64,000 nt of DNA from Cercis canadensis (Eukaryota > Streptophyta > Magnoliopsida > Fabales > Fabaceae): contig QAOA01002493.1 of the NCBI GenBank assembly GCA_003255065.1, forward strand, positions 42,666 to 106,665. The letters are read 5' to 3'. Both the position numbers and the translations under genes were made by a program. Below the pieces are notes generated by a model, which saw only the letters and a program-made list of their open reading frames with translations, searched no databases and had not been told where the DNA came from. Below are positions 11,379 to 23,264 of this stretch, piece after piece. How positions within the stretch are numbered: position 1 is the first letter of the stretch; each line of letters opens with the position of its first letter.

Positions 11379-11957
11379 TTAGTCATCAAAGTTCAACTCA
11401 TATCCTTTTTGAATAAGATGCCCAACACTCAAGAGACTTTGAGATAAGGAAGGAACATAATAAACATCTTTGATTAGCTTTGAATTACCTCCCTTAGTTT
11501 GGACAGAAATTTCTCCTTTTCCCTCAACAATCACGGCCTTTCCATCTCCTAGCATCACGTTGGACTTGAAATTCTCATCTAAGGAGACAAAATTCTCCTT
11601 GATTCCAGTCATATGATTGCTGCAACCACTATCAACATACTATACCTCATCTTTTTTCTTGTGAGGAGTTGGCAATATAGAAAACTTTCTCCAAAGTGCC
11701 TTCTATGAAATTGGCTTCATTCTTCTCCTTCTTTGGACAATCTCTCACTTTGTGATCTAAGTCCTTGCAGCTAGTACATTCTCTAAACCATCAATTATTG
11801 CTATCATGGTTATCTTTCTTCCAAATGGAGCATCGAGGAGTGGTCTTGTCATTATTTCTTGGCCTATCTTCGTTGGATCTTCCTCTCCCACACCCTCTAC
11901 TTTATTGTCCTCCTTTCCTTTGTGGATATTGATAGGTTTTCTTCTTTCTTTCTTCAT
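11379..11957 (-). pseudogene. Copia zinc knuckle and protease region, frame-broken
   Basis: The segment continues Gag after the frame break. Minus-strand 11770-11650 encodes a cysteine-rich region, and the protease flap region follows (FVSLDENFKSNVMLGDGKAV, then VYYVPSLSQSLLSVGHLIQKGY, 11612-11379). The DSG active-site neighbourhood lies near 11620 (VDSGCSNHM-like) but crosses a stop near 11640. It is non-functional. Confidence 0.7.
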
Positions 11958-12018
11958 CTTTCTTTTCTGAAAAAATTATCTTCAATTGAAATGCTTGCTC
12001 CAAAGGTTGTTTCACCCT

Positions 12019-12645
12019 TCATATTTTTTCTTCAAGAGCTTCTAGAGTGCCCATTAGTTCAAAAGTAGTGAGTACGGAAAGATCTGGGGATATTTCTAGT
12101 GAACCAATAATAGAATCCCATTTTGGTGGCAAGCTTCTAAGAACTTTTTTAACAACCTTTTCCTCTTTAATAGTATCACCATAACTCTTAATTTGATTAA
12201 TAATTTCAGTCACTCTATTAGAGAATTCACACACCTTTTCATTTTCCTTCATAGCCAATAGTTCAAAATCTCGCCAAAGGTTCTGTGGCAAGATAGAAAT
12301 CACCTTCTCTGAGCCTTGAAATTCCTTCTGCAAGACATCCCATGCTTCCTTGGCAGTAGTAATGCCAAAGATTCTTGGATAAATAGTTTCACCCATGCCT
12401 TGTTGTATGTAGTGGAGAGCACTAGCATCTTTCTTCACAGTCTCCTTGTATGCTTTCAATGGGTTGGCTTGCAAGGTGGATGGATCTTGCTTCTTATATC
12501 TATCCTCTACTACTTCCCAAAGATCTTGAGAAAAAAAGAGGGCTTTCATTTGACTACTCCAATAGTCATATTGTTCACCTTCAAAGATGGGAACTTGGAT
12601 TGAGGAGAATTGAAAAAGGGAAATAGGTTTTGAAGAAGAGGCCAT
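12019..12645 (-). pseudogene. Copia Gag N-terminal part (UBN2/retrotransposon gag domain)
   Basis: An open frame of 208 codons starts 34 bp inside the primer site. It shows the copia Gag hallmarks F-GEQYDYWSSQMKALF, AKEAWDVL, CEFSNRVTEIINQI, VVKKVLRSLPPKWD and a C-terminal ELMGTLEALEE. The frame is intact to its stop, but the zinc-knuckle part lies in a different frame further on (11957-11757). A frameshift therefore separates it from Pol. Gag would form the cytoplasmic particle that packages element RNA. Confidence 0.85.
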
Positions 12646-12659
12646 ATAGATCTAACAAT

Positions 12660-12678
12660 GAGCAAGCTTTGATACCAA
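12660..12678 (-). other. Primer binding site for initiator tRNA-Met
   Basis: On the minus strand the bases just inside the 5' LTR read TTGGTATCAAAGCTTGCTC. This matches the copia-type TGGTATCAGAGC primer site with one change (G to A). Confidence 0.85.
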
Positions 12679-13027
12679 TGTTGGAAAATCTAGAAATTAT
12701 GCACCACATGAAAGTATGGTAGGCCTAGGATCAAATAAGAAATCTAGATGGAAAATATTAGGGAGAAAACAAGAAAAGGATTGAAATGACTTTCTATAAT
12801 TCTAAATATTCTTGTCTTGGCTGATGCCTTTGAGACTCATACAACATCTCCTTATATAGTACTCCTAATTGTAACTGTAACTAGAGCAATTACATAGGGC
12901 CTTATTATTTATAATAACTTGTGCCTTAATACCTGAATTCATTGAGGAGTTACAATGTAACCTATAACCATTAACATATGATTTAACTTTGTAACTCATG
13001 ACATTATTTCTAAATTAACTTCTAACA
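12679..13027 (-). repeat. 5' LTR of the copia element (349 bp)
   Basis: It matches 8282-8651 and is bounded by TG...CA with GCAGT outside. The minus-strand TATA box ACTATATAAGGAG lies at 12849-12861 and would drive the element. Confidence 0.92.
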
Positions 13028-13032
13028 GCAGT

Positions 13033-15578
13033 CACTCTATATATAAGTAGAGAGCAAGGGCCTCTCTTTGTGTTCACTATACAGGCTAACCTACCCAACA
13101 CAATTGATCGCAGTGGACTATAATATGCTCCAAATATATTTAACACTTATTAATTTGGGTTTTATATAAAATATAATTGACTATGTTAGTCTACTACGAT
13201 GAAATCCAACACCCATTATTGTCTCTAAGAATACCACTTGTACTATTTTCCCTGCAGATTTTTTTGGTAAAATATTTTTCCTGTGTTTAACAAAGGCAGC
13301 TGTTGCATAACACAATTTGGCCAAAATGCAGTTGGGTGTCCCTTGTAACCACAATTTAAAATATGCAATTCAAAAAATTATGTCTATAACACCTACTAGT
13401 ATTTATCAATTATTAAAATGGTTTTTTTTTTTTTTCACAGTTCAAAGATGAAAAGTTCCCATAGACTAGTTTACATATCATACTATGCATCTTTCAAATA
13501 TTCAACTAAAAATCAGACGTGTAAGTGCAACATATATATTCTGAGCCAAGAATGCAGAATATGATAAGGAAGTCCACATAAAATCCTTTTCATTTCTTTT
13601 TTCTCCCTCGATGACTCAATACTAATCTACATAACACTGCGTAGCACTGACTTATCGAATCAAACACTAGGATGTGTCTTAGTCTAACAATTAAATTGAA
13701 CAATATAAGCTGTCTCCCACTCCAGCTCACAGCTTTGACTTCATATCGAAGGCATAGTTTGTAAGACGTTCTCATCCACATTCAATCTTCCTCCACCTTC
13801 CCCTCTTTCTAGGTCTCTTCAACTCTAGTCACTCCTTTTTTTCATTCTAAATCTTAGGTTCTTTGCACTCTTCTATAATCTTTCAGGCTTTCCAATATGG
13901 ATTTGTGGTTACAATTTTGATAATTGGACTCTTAATGTTGGCAAAAGTCACAAATTTGTTTCTCGACCAGTTATGATAAAGAAATGTAACTTTTTTGTCA
14001 GAGCTAAAATATTTACGTTATATATTCATATATGTTTTTAAGAAACTATCATATGAAAAGAGCATTCATTTAAGTTGTCAATAATACCATCATAATAACA
14101 TCACATCCACCAAGAGCAGACATACTAGGATTTGATCTTGGTACTGAGAACCTCCAAAATCTTAAAGGCTGGGTAAAAAATGTAACTAGATTGTGATGAA
14201 AGGTAAATTCCGATCTTTTTTTGTGGTACATTGTGATAATTTAATTAAGTAAATAAAGCATTTAATTTTCCATCCTAATTATATATTTTTCAGATCGGTA
14301 TGTAGGAGCTTAAAGCTTTGTTGAAGAAAGTTGTAAAAATTATATAGTTATACCGATGTAACAGTATTATATAATTTTTTTTTTTTGGTTATTGGAGATA
14401 AANGTAAGAGTATTATATAATTTTTTTTTTTTGGTTATTGGAGATAAAACTTCAACCGGTTGTACAAGTAATATATGTTAGATGATCAAAAACTTGACAT
14501 CTAGCATCACTCAAATTGTATATTCTAATTCATATGCCAATTATTTAGCAAGATATCATCCTTCCCACAAAACTTTTTAAATTTCTAAATATTTAGATGA
14601 TTATAATATATCACGTCTTAATATGTCTTGAATTTTGTTTTGATTAGAAATTAATTATTGCAACGTGCTCGGAAAGAGAATGGGAGTACATAGAGCAAAA
14701 GTATATCGGAATGACAAAATTATTGCTAAAATATATTATCACTATATTTACCATTAATATTATCATGGAATAGTCCAATGAAAATAACTAAACAGTAATT
14801 AAAACTTGTAATAACCATTTGTTTTCCTATAATTCCATTAAAAATTATGTATATATGTACATAGATGCTTCCCATGTGGTAATAAGATGACATATATGTA
14901 GAAGTTGATATAATTATATATTAGATTGCAACCAATGCTTCTTCTTTTTCATAGATGGAAAAGATAGGTCCAATCCCTTGGGTAAACACCTTTAGTTCTC
15001 ACACTGAATTTAGACTGAAATTGGAAAATCTCTTTCTTATTAAGCTATCATTTAACTCCCTTTTCTTTTTTATTTACTATTTACTATTATAAACCAAATT
15101 ACAACGTTATATAGAAGGAATACTAGTATACTAACATGAAGCATGATATGATATAGTTATCATGTATAATAATATTAATGTAAAACTTGGAAATATTCTA
15201 CTTGTATTTTATCAAGCGTTCCTAAATAACAGTGAAATCTGAGCTATAAAAAGAAGTTCCGATGTTTTATTTGTGATGCTTATATAAAAAGACAACAAGA
15301 AGAAAGAAAAGACGGCATGATAAAACCAAAAAGAAACATCAAACATGCAAAGCTCTGAGCTATATGCTTTACATTGCCCACGTGAATTATCTTGTAGTAT
15401 AGTTGGCATCATACTAGTTTTCTTTTCCGAAAGGCTACAAATTTACTAAAGTAGCATACCCTACTAGAGCATATTCTTTCTGTTGTCAGAATAAGGGTTG
15501 GACTATCAAATAGTTTCTCATGTGACATGAATAGTGAGTTGGTAAAATTCAAGCAATACATAAAAAAATAAAAAATGT
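13033..15578. other. AT-rich intergenic DNA, no gene seen
   Basis: No long open frame and no recognisable domain is seen. A TATATATA-type box at 13037-13047 lies beside the copia target site. N at 14403 is flanked by near-identical 45-bp segments (about 14357-14402 and 14404-14449), a probable unmerged contig overlap. Confidence 0.5.
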
Positions 15579-15587
15579 TTAATTTGG

Positions 15588-15921
15588 GGTGGTTGCTACC
15601 CTACCACTCACTAAATGTGGGAGTATTGCTACTCCTGCCTCGACCCGGTGAATTTGAAGTGAAATTAATTTTTGATTTTAGTATTATTGTAAAAATATTA
15701 AAAAATTGAATCATTATATGAGTCAGAATAATTAATTTTTAATAAAATGTATAAATGAAGTAATTTTGACACTATAAAACTCAAATTTTATCATTTGTTT
15801 GGGTTTTTGATTCACACTGAGTTACTTAATTTTTCATAATTTTCACAATAGTTACCAAAAAATCAAGAGTTAGTTATGTCTTGAACCCCAGGAAAAAGTG
15901 GGGGCTAGGATAGCAAGCACC
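15588..15921. mobile_element. Mutator-type MITE with 9-bp target duplication
   Basis: Terminal inverted repeats GGTGGTTGCTACCCTACC (left) and GGTGCTTGCTATCCTAGC (right, reverse complement) match at 15 of 18 positions. TTAATTTGG stands on both sides (15579-15587 and 15922-15930), a 9-bp duplication characteristic of Mutator-like transposition. The 334-bp interior is AT-rich and non-coding. It would need a transposase supplied elsewhere in the genome. Confidence 0.85.
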
Positions 15922-16591
15922 TTAATTTGGTCCAACTAAGTTTAAATTATATCAATTGTGAAAATATAAAGTAGTTTAAATCTAATTATTATCTAAATAA
16001 CATTATCCAGACACATTTTTTTAGTAATGTTTGGATAATTTGTAAGAATTCTTTGGTTTGAACTTTTGAATCATTGTGTGAAAAAAGAAGAAGAAGACAT
16101 TTCTGGTAAGATAGAGAACAAATTGGACACTAGGTTGCACTGTTGTCAGAGATATTTTCTACGTTCTGCCTAGTAAAATGACTAGATAAGCATATGTTAG
16201 GGTTATTTTTAGGTGAGAGTCCACCACCATCTATTGCTTCCCTTTACGAAAAAACATTCTTTTCTTTGACTACGGAGACAAGCATATTCGATTTCCATAC
16301 AACCGACATTTTTCTTGTGTTGTTTGTTCTTAAAAGCATGTAATTTTCTTGTATTCTTGTGGATCAAATTGCAGCGTCTATTGGCTATATCTTTTGTGGG
16401 ATGGGATAGTGCCTATCAGTGTAGAGAAAGGCTATCATAGAAGATATCATATGGTTTTTCTAGGCCCCAGAGATGGAGTTGGAGTCAACGGAATATAACT
16501 TAAAAGAGTCTTGGAGAGAATTTTCTAGAAGTTAAGTAATGGACATGAATGACAGAGGCTGAGTCAGAATATCATTTACTTGCCTTTGTCA

Positions 16592-16622
<31 letters not shown>

Positions 16623-16771
16623 NTTTTTTTTTAAAAACGAAAAGTTTAGAATGAGAGGAGTCTATCTCATTTCAAGACCAATACATGTCACAAGCCTCAA
16701 CGAAAACTCAGAATAATATTTACAGATTGTCTACCAAAATTTTTTTTTTATAGTAGTAGAATTCAAACCTA

Positions 16772-17000
16772 GGCTAATTATACCTTATATAATGCTAGAG
16801 TTGTATATTGATACACATCGTCAGATCTGATTACTATAGCTGAAGTTTAATTGTCTAATCCGATAGTTCTCCGCTATAGAGTTCGAACAAATCGAAGTCT
16901 ATAAGTAACAGAATTAGTGGACTTGCTACTCCCCAACACAGGTTGTATCAAAAATATATATCAATACACAACTATAGCATTGTGTATCATATAACTAACC
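16772..17000. mobile_element. Small terminal-inverted-repeat element (MITE-like)
   Basis: About 40 bp at each end are inverted copies: the left starts GGCTAATTATACC and the right, reversed, starts GGTTAGTTATATG. Both contain ATGCTA-AGTTGT-TATTGAT. The interior (about 140 bp) is non-coding. I see no clean target duplication, so the superfamily is open and a simple foldback structure is also possible. Confidence 0.6.
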
Positions 17001-18938
17001 GTAGGAAAATGATACTTACGAACATTTTAAAAAGAAGTGAAAGGTGCACAGTAAATTTGAATGGAATAAACTTTTAGTGGAGTCATATAAATTTTTTTAC
17101 GAAGTTTAATTAAATGCAGATACTGCTAATGCGGATGCAATGGAGATTTAAAATAAATAGATTATAAAATGTCGTTCTCCTATACCATGACAAGATCGTG
17201 CGCATTGGGTGTAAACTGTGAAGATATTAGTGGTAGATCCCACTGGAGATTGTGTGGTCTCCATGGCTAACCTTTTTATATAGAGAACATAAAAGATTTC
17301 ACCTCCCTAGAGTTGTATTGCCCCAGTATATATCTAGTTTCTTATCATGTTTCTCTCACTTGAGACTCTCCTATTCTTCCAAACCATTATCAGGAAGAGG
17401 GAAAATAAAGCACGAATAATAAATGTTCTTCCCATCAGAAAATAGCTTTCTTTTAGTTAATTTTAGGATAGGAACTAATTTTTAATACTTTTGGTAGTAT
17501 AATGAAAATTGAACTAGATCAGCCAAATTCACAAAGGAATTTTAATCTTATTTCCACTCTCCATTATGAGTTTCATATGTAAATTACACGTAGATTTAAT
17601 TGTTAAGCCAATAGTTAGGTATGATATAGTGGTGAAGAATTTGAGTATCATGAAGAAGGTTTTATGTTGTTATATATCAAGAAAAATATTAGCCGCACTT
17701 TTTAGACCATATAAATCAGTAATTTTGAAATAAGAATGTATTAACAATATGTTTAGAACATATGAATTATTTGAGGAATGATTCAGATCAATATTCGCAA
17801 TAGGGTATTGTTTTTTTCCTGAAGGTCGTATTATTTTTTTTTTTTTGCTTCATTCCCTAATAGAACAAAAAATTCTCAGGCTTTCGGGCTTGGGAATTTT
17901 ACCTTTAAAATTTTTAGCAAAGGAGAATATACTTTTAGCCAAAAAGGCTTGGAAACCTTAGGACCACATTTAAAATTTTCGATTAAGATTGTGATTTTTG
18001 TTTAAGGATTCATTAGAGGTTACATAACAAGGAGTAGTCTACTCCTTCTTATAATTCCACCCAACCCAGTTTCAATGAGATTTGAACAGTGGACCTCCAC
18101 AATGAAATGCCCAGTGCTCAATCATTGAACTGTTCTATTGGCGACTAAGGTTGTGTTGATACCACTGTGCTCTAAGCACTCAAAGTTTTACATCAACTGA
18201 AATCAAAGTAGTCTGGTTTCTTTTAAGGATATACACTCAACAAAGATGTTTTAAGATATCCAAAGAACCAATCCAACAACAGAGATTTGGTCAAGAACTA
18301 ACTCTAAATTGCAACATTATAAGAGTCTCTCAACTTGGATGCCACTATCCACTGAGAACAAAGTCCCACATTAAGTTAGGATGTTTTTGATACTTAATAG
18401 GAGATTCGCTCCCTCCCACCACTCCCCCTGTATGACACATTTTGAGGCCTAACCCAATCGATGAAAAAGCAGACAATAACTCAGGTAAGCTCAAGGATTA
18501 CCATCGAACAAAACTCAATCTTAATAGAAAGGACATAGTCTAAAACAGAAAAAATAAGGATATTACCAATAATTTTCCATTATAGTAGAAATATGCAATG
18601 TATGATTTGCGTTGCCATACTATTATTTACAGTTGCATACATAGAATTGATTTAATTGCAGCTTTAGAAATGAGAGCATTGTACTGTAAGTCAAAGTAAG
18701 ATTTGTTCAGATGTCCATTACTCTGTAACAAGAATGGTACAGCTAACAAAAGCACATTAAATTCAACTGCCCTCTAGTTTTTAAAATCCTAGTGTATCTG
18801 ATTCCAAAAACTTGGTGTTTAATATACAGGAGTAACACAGTACTCCTGTGTTTCTGTATCACTAAATTCCTAATTGTACATACATGTTATGAGGGAATAG
18901 GAAGTGGGAGAAAAGTTAAAACCCCAAATTGAATAAAC
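17001..18938. other. Intergenic DNA 3' of the RAV-type gene
   Basis: The stretch is AT-rich and has no supported gene. A tRNA-derived SINE relic lies within it (18030-18150). A short segment near 18340-18460 (CACTGAGAACAAAGTCCCAC) looks like dispersed repeat DNA but has no visible ends. Confidence 0.45.
18030..18150 (-). mobile_element. tRNA-derived SINE relic
   Basis: On the minus strand an A-box-like CAGTTCAATGATTGAGCA (18115-18132) is followed about 30 bp later by a B-box-like CTGTTCAAATCTC (18077-18089). This is the spacing of a polymerase III promoter. No A tail or target duplication is clear. Confidence 0.4.
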
Positions 18939-19976
18939 TTAGTTAATATGTACACCAAAGAGCCTCAAACCTTTTTGTGCATTATGTGAAGAATGCAATG
19001 CACTCAGTTCCTTTCCATCCTTGGTTTCTTTGTCATGATCTTCATCTTCTTCTACTTCATTGAAACTGAAAACATTTCCCAAATTATTTTTCAAATCTCT
19101 CTTCATCCCTCCAAAGCAATTCCTTCTCTCATCTCCATTATAGATTACATCAATCAAAGAGAAAACTTGGCCCCCTTTTCCTCTATTTGCAGGCTCACAA
19201 GTATAAAATACAATAGTATCCTTAGCCCTCAATTTTTTATCCTTCACAAACCTATTCCACCCCCTTGTGAAGACAAAACTCTGACTGCTCCTCCAATAGC
19301 AATACCGGAATTTCCATGATCTCCTGAGCTTGTCATAAAATACAAGCTCAGTGTCACCAACTCCACCATTTTCCATCTCATTATTATTCTCTTCCTCAGT
19401 GCCACAAACATAAGGAAAATACCTAATAGCATGCTTTTTAGGGATGACAAGCCTGTTGAGCTTCCCCACATCGCTTGGTGTTAATTCCTTTTGAAAAAGT
19501 TGGCTGCAAGAGAGTTTTTCATCTCCATTCACCCTTATTTGCTTAATAATGGTTCCAATGCCTTCGCCGTGTTGAGTTTGAATATTCCTAAGAAATGTAG
19601 CAAATTTTGATTGATAGGTGCCATCTCTAATCATGCTAAGCACTGCTTCTGTGCTATAATGGCTTTGAAAATGAGGTTCTTGAACTGTTTGATGGTTCCA
19701 TGGGAAGTTTCTGTGGCTCTCCCTGCTTCGAAGTTTGATGGTGGCGCTGTCATAAGCCATAGCGGCTTCTCTTTCAGATTTAAACGTTCCCAACCAAATT
19801 CTGTGGTGATTTGCATATATTTGTGCACCCCAATGCCCATTTTGTTGAGGCACAACGCCTTTGAACTTTTGCAGGTCTACATCTTCGTACCTCACACGTT
19901 TTGCTGCATGAAATGCAAAAGTGACATCATTGGAATCTGAAACCTCCTTTTCATTTATCATAACATTTGAAATCAT
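18939..19976 (-). CDS. RAV-family transcription factor with AP2/ERF and B3 domains
   Basis: This is a single-exon, 345-residue nuclear DNA-binding protein. The AP2/ERF domain covers residues about 36-92 (FKGVVPQQNGHWGAQIY, RIWLGTFKSEREAAMAYD). The B3 domain covers about 155-278 (LFQKELTPSDVGKLNRLVIP, WKFRYCYWRSSQSFVFTRGW). In this family the AP2 domain recognises CAACA-type and the B3 domain CACCTG-type sites. The C-terminus has RLFGV (338-342), the R/KLFGV motif known from B3-class repressors, so repression is the likely output. The residues between the domains (EPHFQSHYSTEAVLSMIRDGTYQSKF) match the Arabidopsis At1g51120/At1g50680 branch better than TEM1/TEM2; that is from memory. An acidic stretch (308-322) precedes the repression motif. 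The start is the first ATG of an open frame, and length and lack of introns fit the family. No damage is seen. Confidence 0.95.
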   Translation of the reverse strand: MISNVMINEKEVSDSNDVTFAFHAAKRVRYEDVDLQKFKGVVPQQNGHWGAQIYANHHRIWLGTFKSEREAAMAYDSATIKLRSRESHRNFPWNHQTVQEPHFQSHYSTEAVLSMIRDGTYQSKFATFLRNIQTQHGEGIGTIIKQIRVNGDEKLSCSQLFQKELTPSDVGKLNRLVIPKKHAIRYFPYVCGTEEENNNEMENGGVGDTELVFYDKLRRSWKFRYCYWRSSQSFVFTRGWNRFVKDKKLRAKDTIVFYTCEPANRGKGGQVFSLIDVIYNGDERRNCFGGMKRDLKNNLGNVFSFNEVEEDEDHDKETKDGKELSALHSSHNAQKGLRLFGVHIN

Positions 19977-20223
19977 GTTTAAATCATCTTTTTTTCCTTC
20001 TAAATCTGAAGGAAAAATAGATAGCTAGGCTTTTTGGTTTAATCTTCGAGAACCAAAATTTAGAAGAGGGATTGATGGAAAGATCACAACAGCTAATGGA
20101 AAGAGAGAAAATCTACAGATATTAATGTAAGAAGAATTTGAGCAAAATACAGCTACTGATTTAAGGAGAAAATCTGGCAATTACGATATTCTGTGGCACG
20201 AAAATGGCAATTACCAAAACTAG

Positions 20224-20233
20224 ACTATATTTG
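20224..20233 (-). promoter_or_regulatory. Candidate TATA box of the RAV-type gene
   Basis: On the minus strand AAATATAGTC lies about 250 bp upstream of the start codon. That spacing would fit a leader of some 215-225 bases. It is weak evidence in AT-rich DNA. Confidence 0.25.
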
Positions 20234-21201
20234 GCAGTACTAACAACTCAGTTAAGAAACCGAACTGCGTACTTGAAATAAAATTTAAGTTGGAACTGTC
20301 TGAAGTGGCTTTGCCTAAATTTAGGTAATAGGTAATCCATTTCCTGGAAACTTATGCATGATTCATTTAGTGCAGCATCTTGTTGGTTACATCAAACATG
20401 CGTGTGCTGGACTTTTCTCTGTATCCAACCAAAAACTTTTAGGTACAATGGGAATATTACTACCACAAACACAAAAAGGTAGGCTCCATCTGTAGAACAC
20501 ACATGTGAGACTCACCTTTTTTTTTTATATAAGAGTACTACTCCCAATATAACTAAGTATTTTTTTGTTCCAAACAATATTATTTGGGTTGACAGCCACT
20601 TATTATTGTAGTTTTTTTTTTATGACTANTATTGTAGTTTTTTTTTATGACTAGGTAGGTCATCTATGCTCCAAAAATTTCACTATCAAAGCACTTGCAG
20701 CTATAACTTTATACAGTTACATATTGTTATGTTCTATTACATGTTTTATGGTGTGGTAAAAAAAATTTCTTGTCCCTAAGGATAAAATATTTACATTATA
20801 AGTAAATAAATATTTATTATATCCATTATAGGAAGATCATCCACTAATTACAAAAATAGAATAAATGCAAAATTAAGAGAAAAGCTGCCAAGTTTAAAGT
20901 TGACACTTGATAATCTCAACTACATTAAATACTAAGTACATGACCAATTGATCTCTATTACTCATGGAAAATTGTTGCTTATCATGAAAAGCTCTGGCTG
21001 AGCATACTCTAATTAATACAACTCAAACAAAGATTGTGCATAAATTCAAGCTTTGAAACGGCTTTTTATGTTAAAAGGTCAAAATGATTCCTTTTTTAAT
21101 TTTATTTTACTTTAATGACAATAGTATTATCGGGTCAATTTTCGCATACTGAGACTAAGTTCTTCCCAGAGCAATCTCAAGGGCACCCCCCTCCCCCCCC
21201 A

Positions 21202-21220
21202 ACACACACACACACACACA
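21202..21220. repeat. CA dinucleotide microsatellite
   Basis: About nine AC units follow a C-rich stretch. Confidence 0.9.
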
Positions 21221-21615
21221 TTGGTTTAGATAGATCTATTACATCCTTACTACCAGACTAAACCATTAGGGCTAAAGGATTCCTTTATGTTTACCTAATA
21301 ACAATCCATTTCGTTGAACTCTTGTTAATTGCACCAAAAATATTTGTTGGTCTTTTCTATGATAGCCAACAACAATTTTATTTTTGTAATCCGAAGGTAG
21401 TTTTCCAAAAAAAAGAAAAAAAAAATGACCAGGATAATTTCCATGACATTAATGTTGCTTTCTAAATCGATTCACTCCACGTGTTTGTTGTCTTCTTCAA
21501 TTATTTTTCTGTCTAAAATTATTGTTTTGTCTTCGCTTATAAACTGCTTTATTTTTTAAAAAAATTATTAGAAGTGTACACAAAAGAAAAAGATAAATGA
21601 TAATTCAAAGATACT

Positions 21616-21637
21616 CCCCCCCCCNCCCCCCCCCCCC
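21616..21637. repeat. C homopolymer broken by an N
   Basis: Twenty-one C residues flank N at 21625. The true length is unknown. Confidence 0.85.
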
Positions 21638-23264
21638 TCTTCCACAAGATAAGGATAAATATTGGTGCAACATATTATTTCATATATACATGAATTACTG
21701 TTCAAAGATTTTCTATTATTTCATCTATCTTTGTCACTGCTAGTATTGTTATCGTTATATCACAATTCCAATAATTTATTAGATTTCTCCCTATAGTGCT
21801 AATAATAGTAGAATTAATTGCATTGATGTCAAATTGAAGCTTTTTCTTTATTTCTCTACTGTAGCTGACTTTAACTAAATTTAGAAATTAAAATTAGAAA
21901 AGAACGAATAAGAAAAAAATAAATTAAAATAAAAAAAATCAGTAGTTCAGATAACCAGGTGGATAAGATTCTGAATGTAATAACAAAAAATCAAAATAAT
22001 TTTTTTTCAAAGCCTATTAAACTTAGCTTAACACCACCCTTTAGACCTTAAGTTTAATAAATCAAAATAAAATTTGTATGTCAACTAGAATATCAAATTT
22101 ATAATCTTTTTAGTATATCTTCAATTAATAGTAAAATTGAAGAATATTAATTTAATAGACTTTCAGTTGGAACCAATATATAACCCTAAAGTAAATGCGT
22201 CGTCCAACTTAATTAATGTTTATACTATTTCAATGTTTTTGTGCCAAATTCAATGTTCTTCTTCCTGGGTTGGCATTTTTCACCCTTTTCATGTGCCAAG
22301 CATGCGAAATCAACAGTTATATTATTCTAGAAGGTGAATTGCACTTTGTCACCTTTATCTTTAGGTCCATTGCATGTTTCTCTTTTTTTTCAAGTCATAC
22401 ACTTTACCTATGAACCTGGTAAACTCTATGTTATTAGGAAAAATCAATTGCACTGTCTTTTTATTTTATAGTTTGAGTTCTTTATAATTTTTTTGGTACA
22501 CATAAGACTGCCTACAAATTATCTAAATCTCTTGTCACTAAATCACACTTAATTGTTTCATACTTAATTTATTATTGTAATTCTTTGATAGATACTTTCT
22601 TTCCTCATCTTAATGATCTGGGTCAATAAGAAAGCTTTAGATATGGAACACACCAATGGCCATGACGGAGAAAATAGAGCCTTAAAAAGGAGAATTTACG
22701 TGATAAATTATGAAAATCCAATTAGAAAAAATTGAATCCACAAATTTTCTCCTCCTGTGTTAAATAAAAAGACGTTTTTTTTTTTTTTTTTTTNAAGACT
22801 TTTTTTTTTTTTTTGAGTATATAAGGGCATGGAAGTTGGAAACCTACTTCCTGCTGCAAACTATTCAAACCTCTTTCTATTATACTGTACTAGTGGCTTA
22901 TAAAATTTATGCAACTATTTTGTTTCATACATGTGATTTGTGAGACGCAATTTAATATTAAAAACTCTTATTTGCTTTCTTTAATTTGAAAANTTTGAAA
23001 AAAAAAAAATCATATTTGGAAATTAATTAAATAAATTTTTGGCTATATATGTGAACAATTTGTATAGAAGACATTTTCTTCGGTAGAAGCCGAGTCCTTA
23101 GTTGACTTAAACTATCTACCTTTTAATTCCAAACTTTTTGCCTATCAATTGTACTATATCAAATAGTCTTTGGTTGAGTGACACAGAAGTTATTATTAAA
23201 ATTTTTAGATTTCGTGTTTCATTCTAGAATCATAGTCAAAGTATAAAAAAAAAATTAACACTTC

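Larger units (their letters stand above)
8282..13027 (-). mobile_element. Complete Ty1/copia retrotransposon with two LTRs and target duplication
   Basis: LTRs at 8282-8651 and 12679-13027 bound the element. The 5-bp duplication GCAGT occurs at 8277-8281 and 13028-13032. The minus-strand order is 5' LTR (right), initiator-Met tRNA primer site, gag, protease, integrase, RT, RNase H, purine tract, 3' LTR (left). By hand count the LTRs differ at roughly 7% of aligned bases plus a 20-bp indel near 8600, so the insertion is not recent. All pol frames are interrupted, so the element is non-autonomous today. Confidence 0.95.
19977..23264. other. Intergenic region upstream of the RAV-type gene
   Basis: It holds the presumed 5' leader and promoter of the RAV-type gene and then AT-rich DNA without a supported gene. 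It also carries a CA-dinucleotide tract (21202-21220), a C homopolymer with an internal N (21616-21637), T/A homopolymers, and N at 20629, 22794 and 22993. The N at 20629 lies between two identical copies of TATTGTAG, a T run and ATGACTA. Confidence 0.5.

Noticed and set aside
13590..13781. 63-codon minus-strand frame
   Set aside because: No motif, no neighbours and no codon-usage contrast. Treated as chance.
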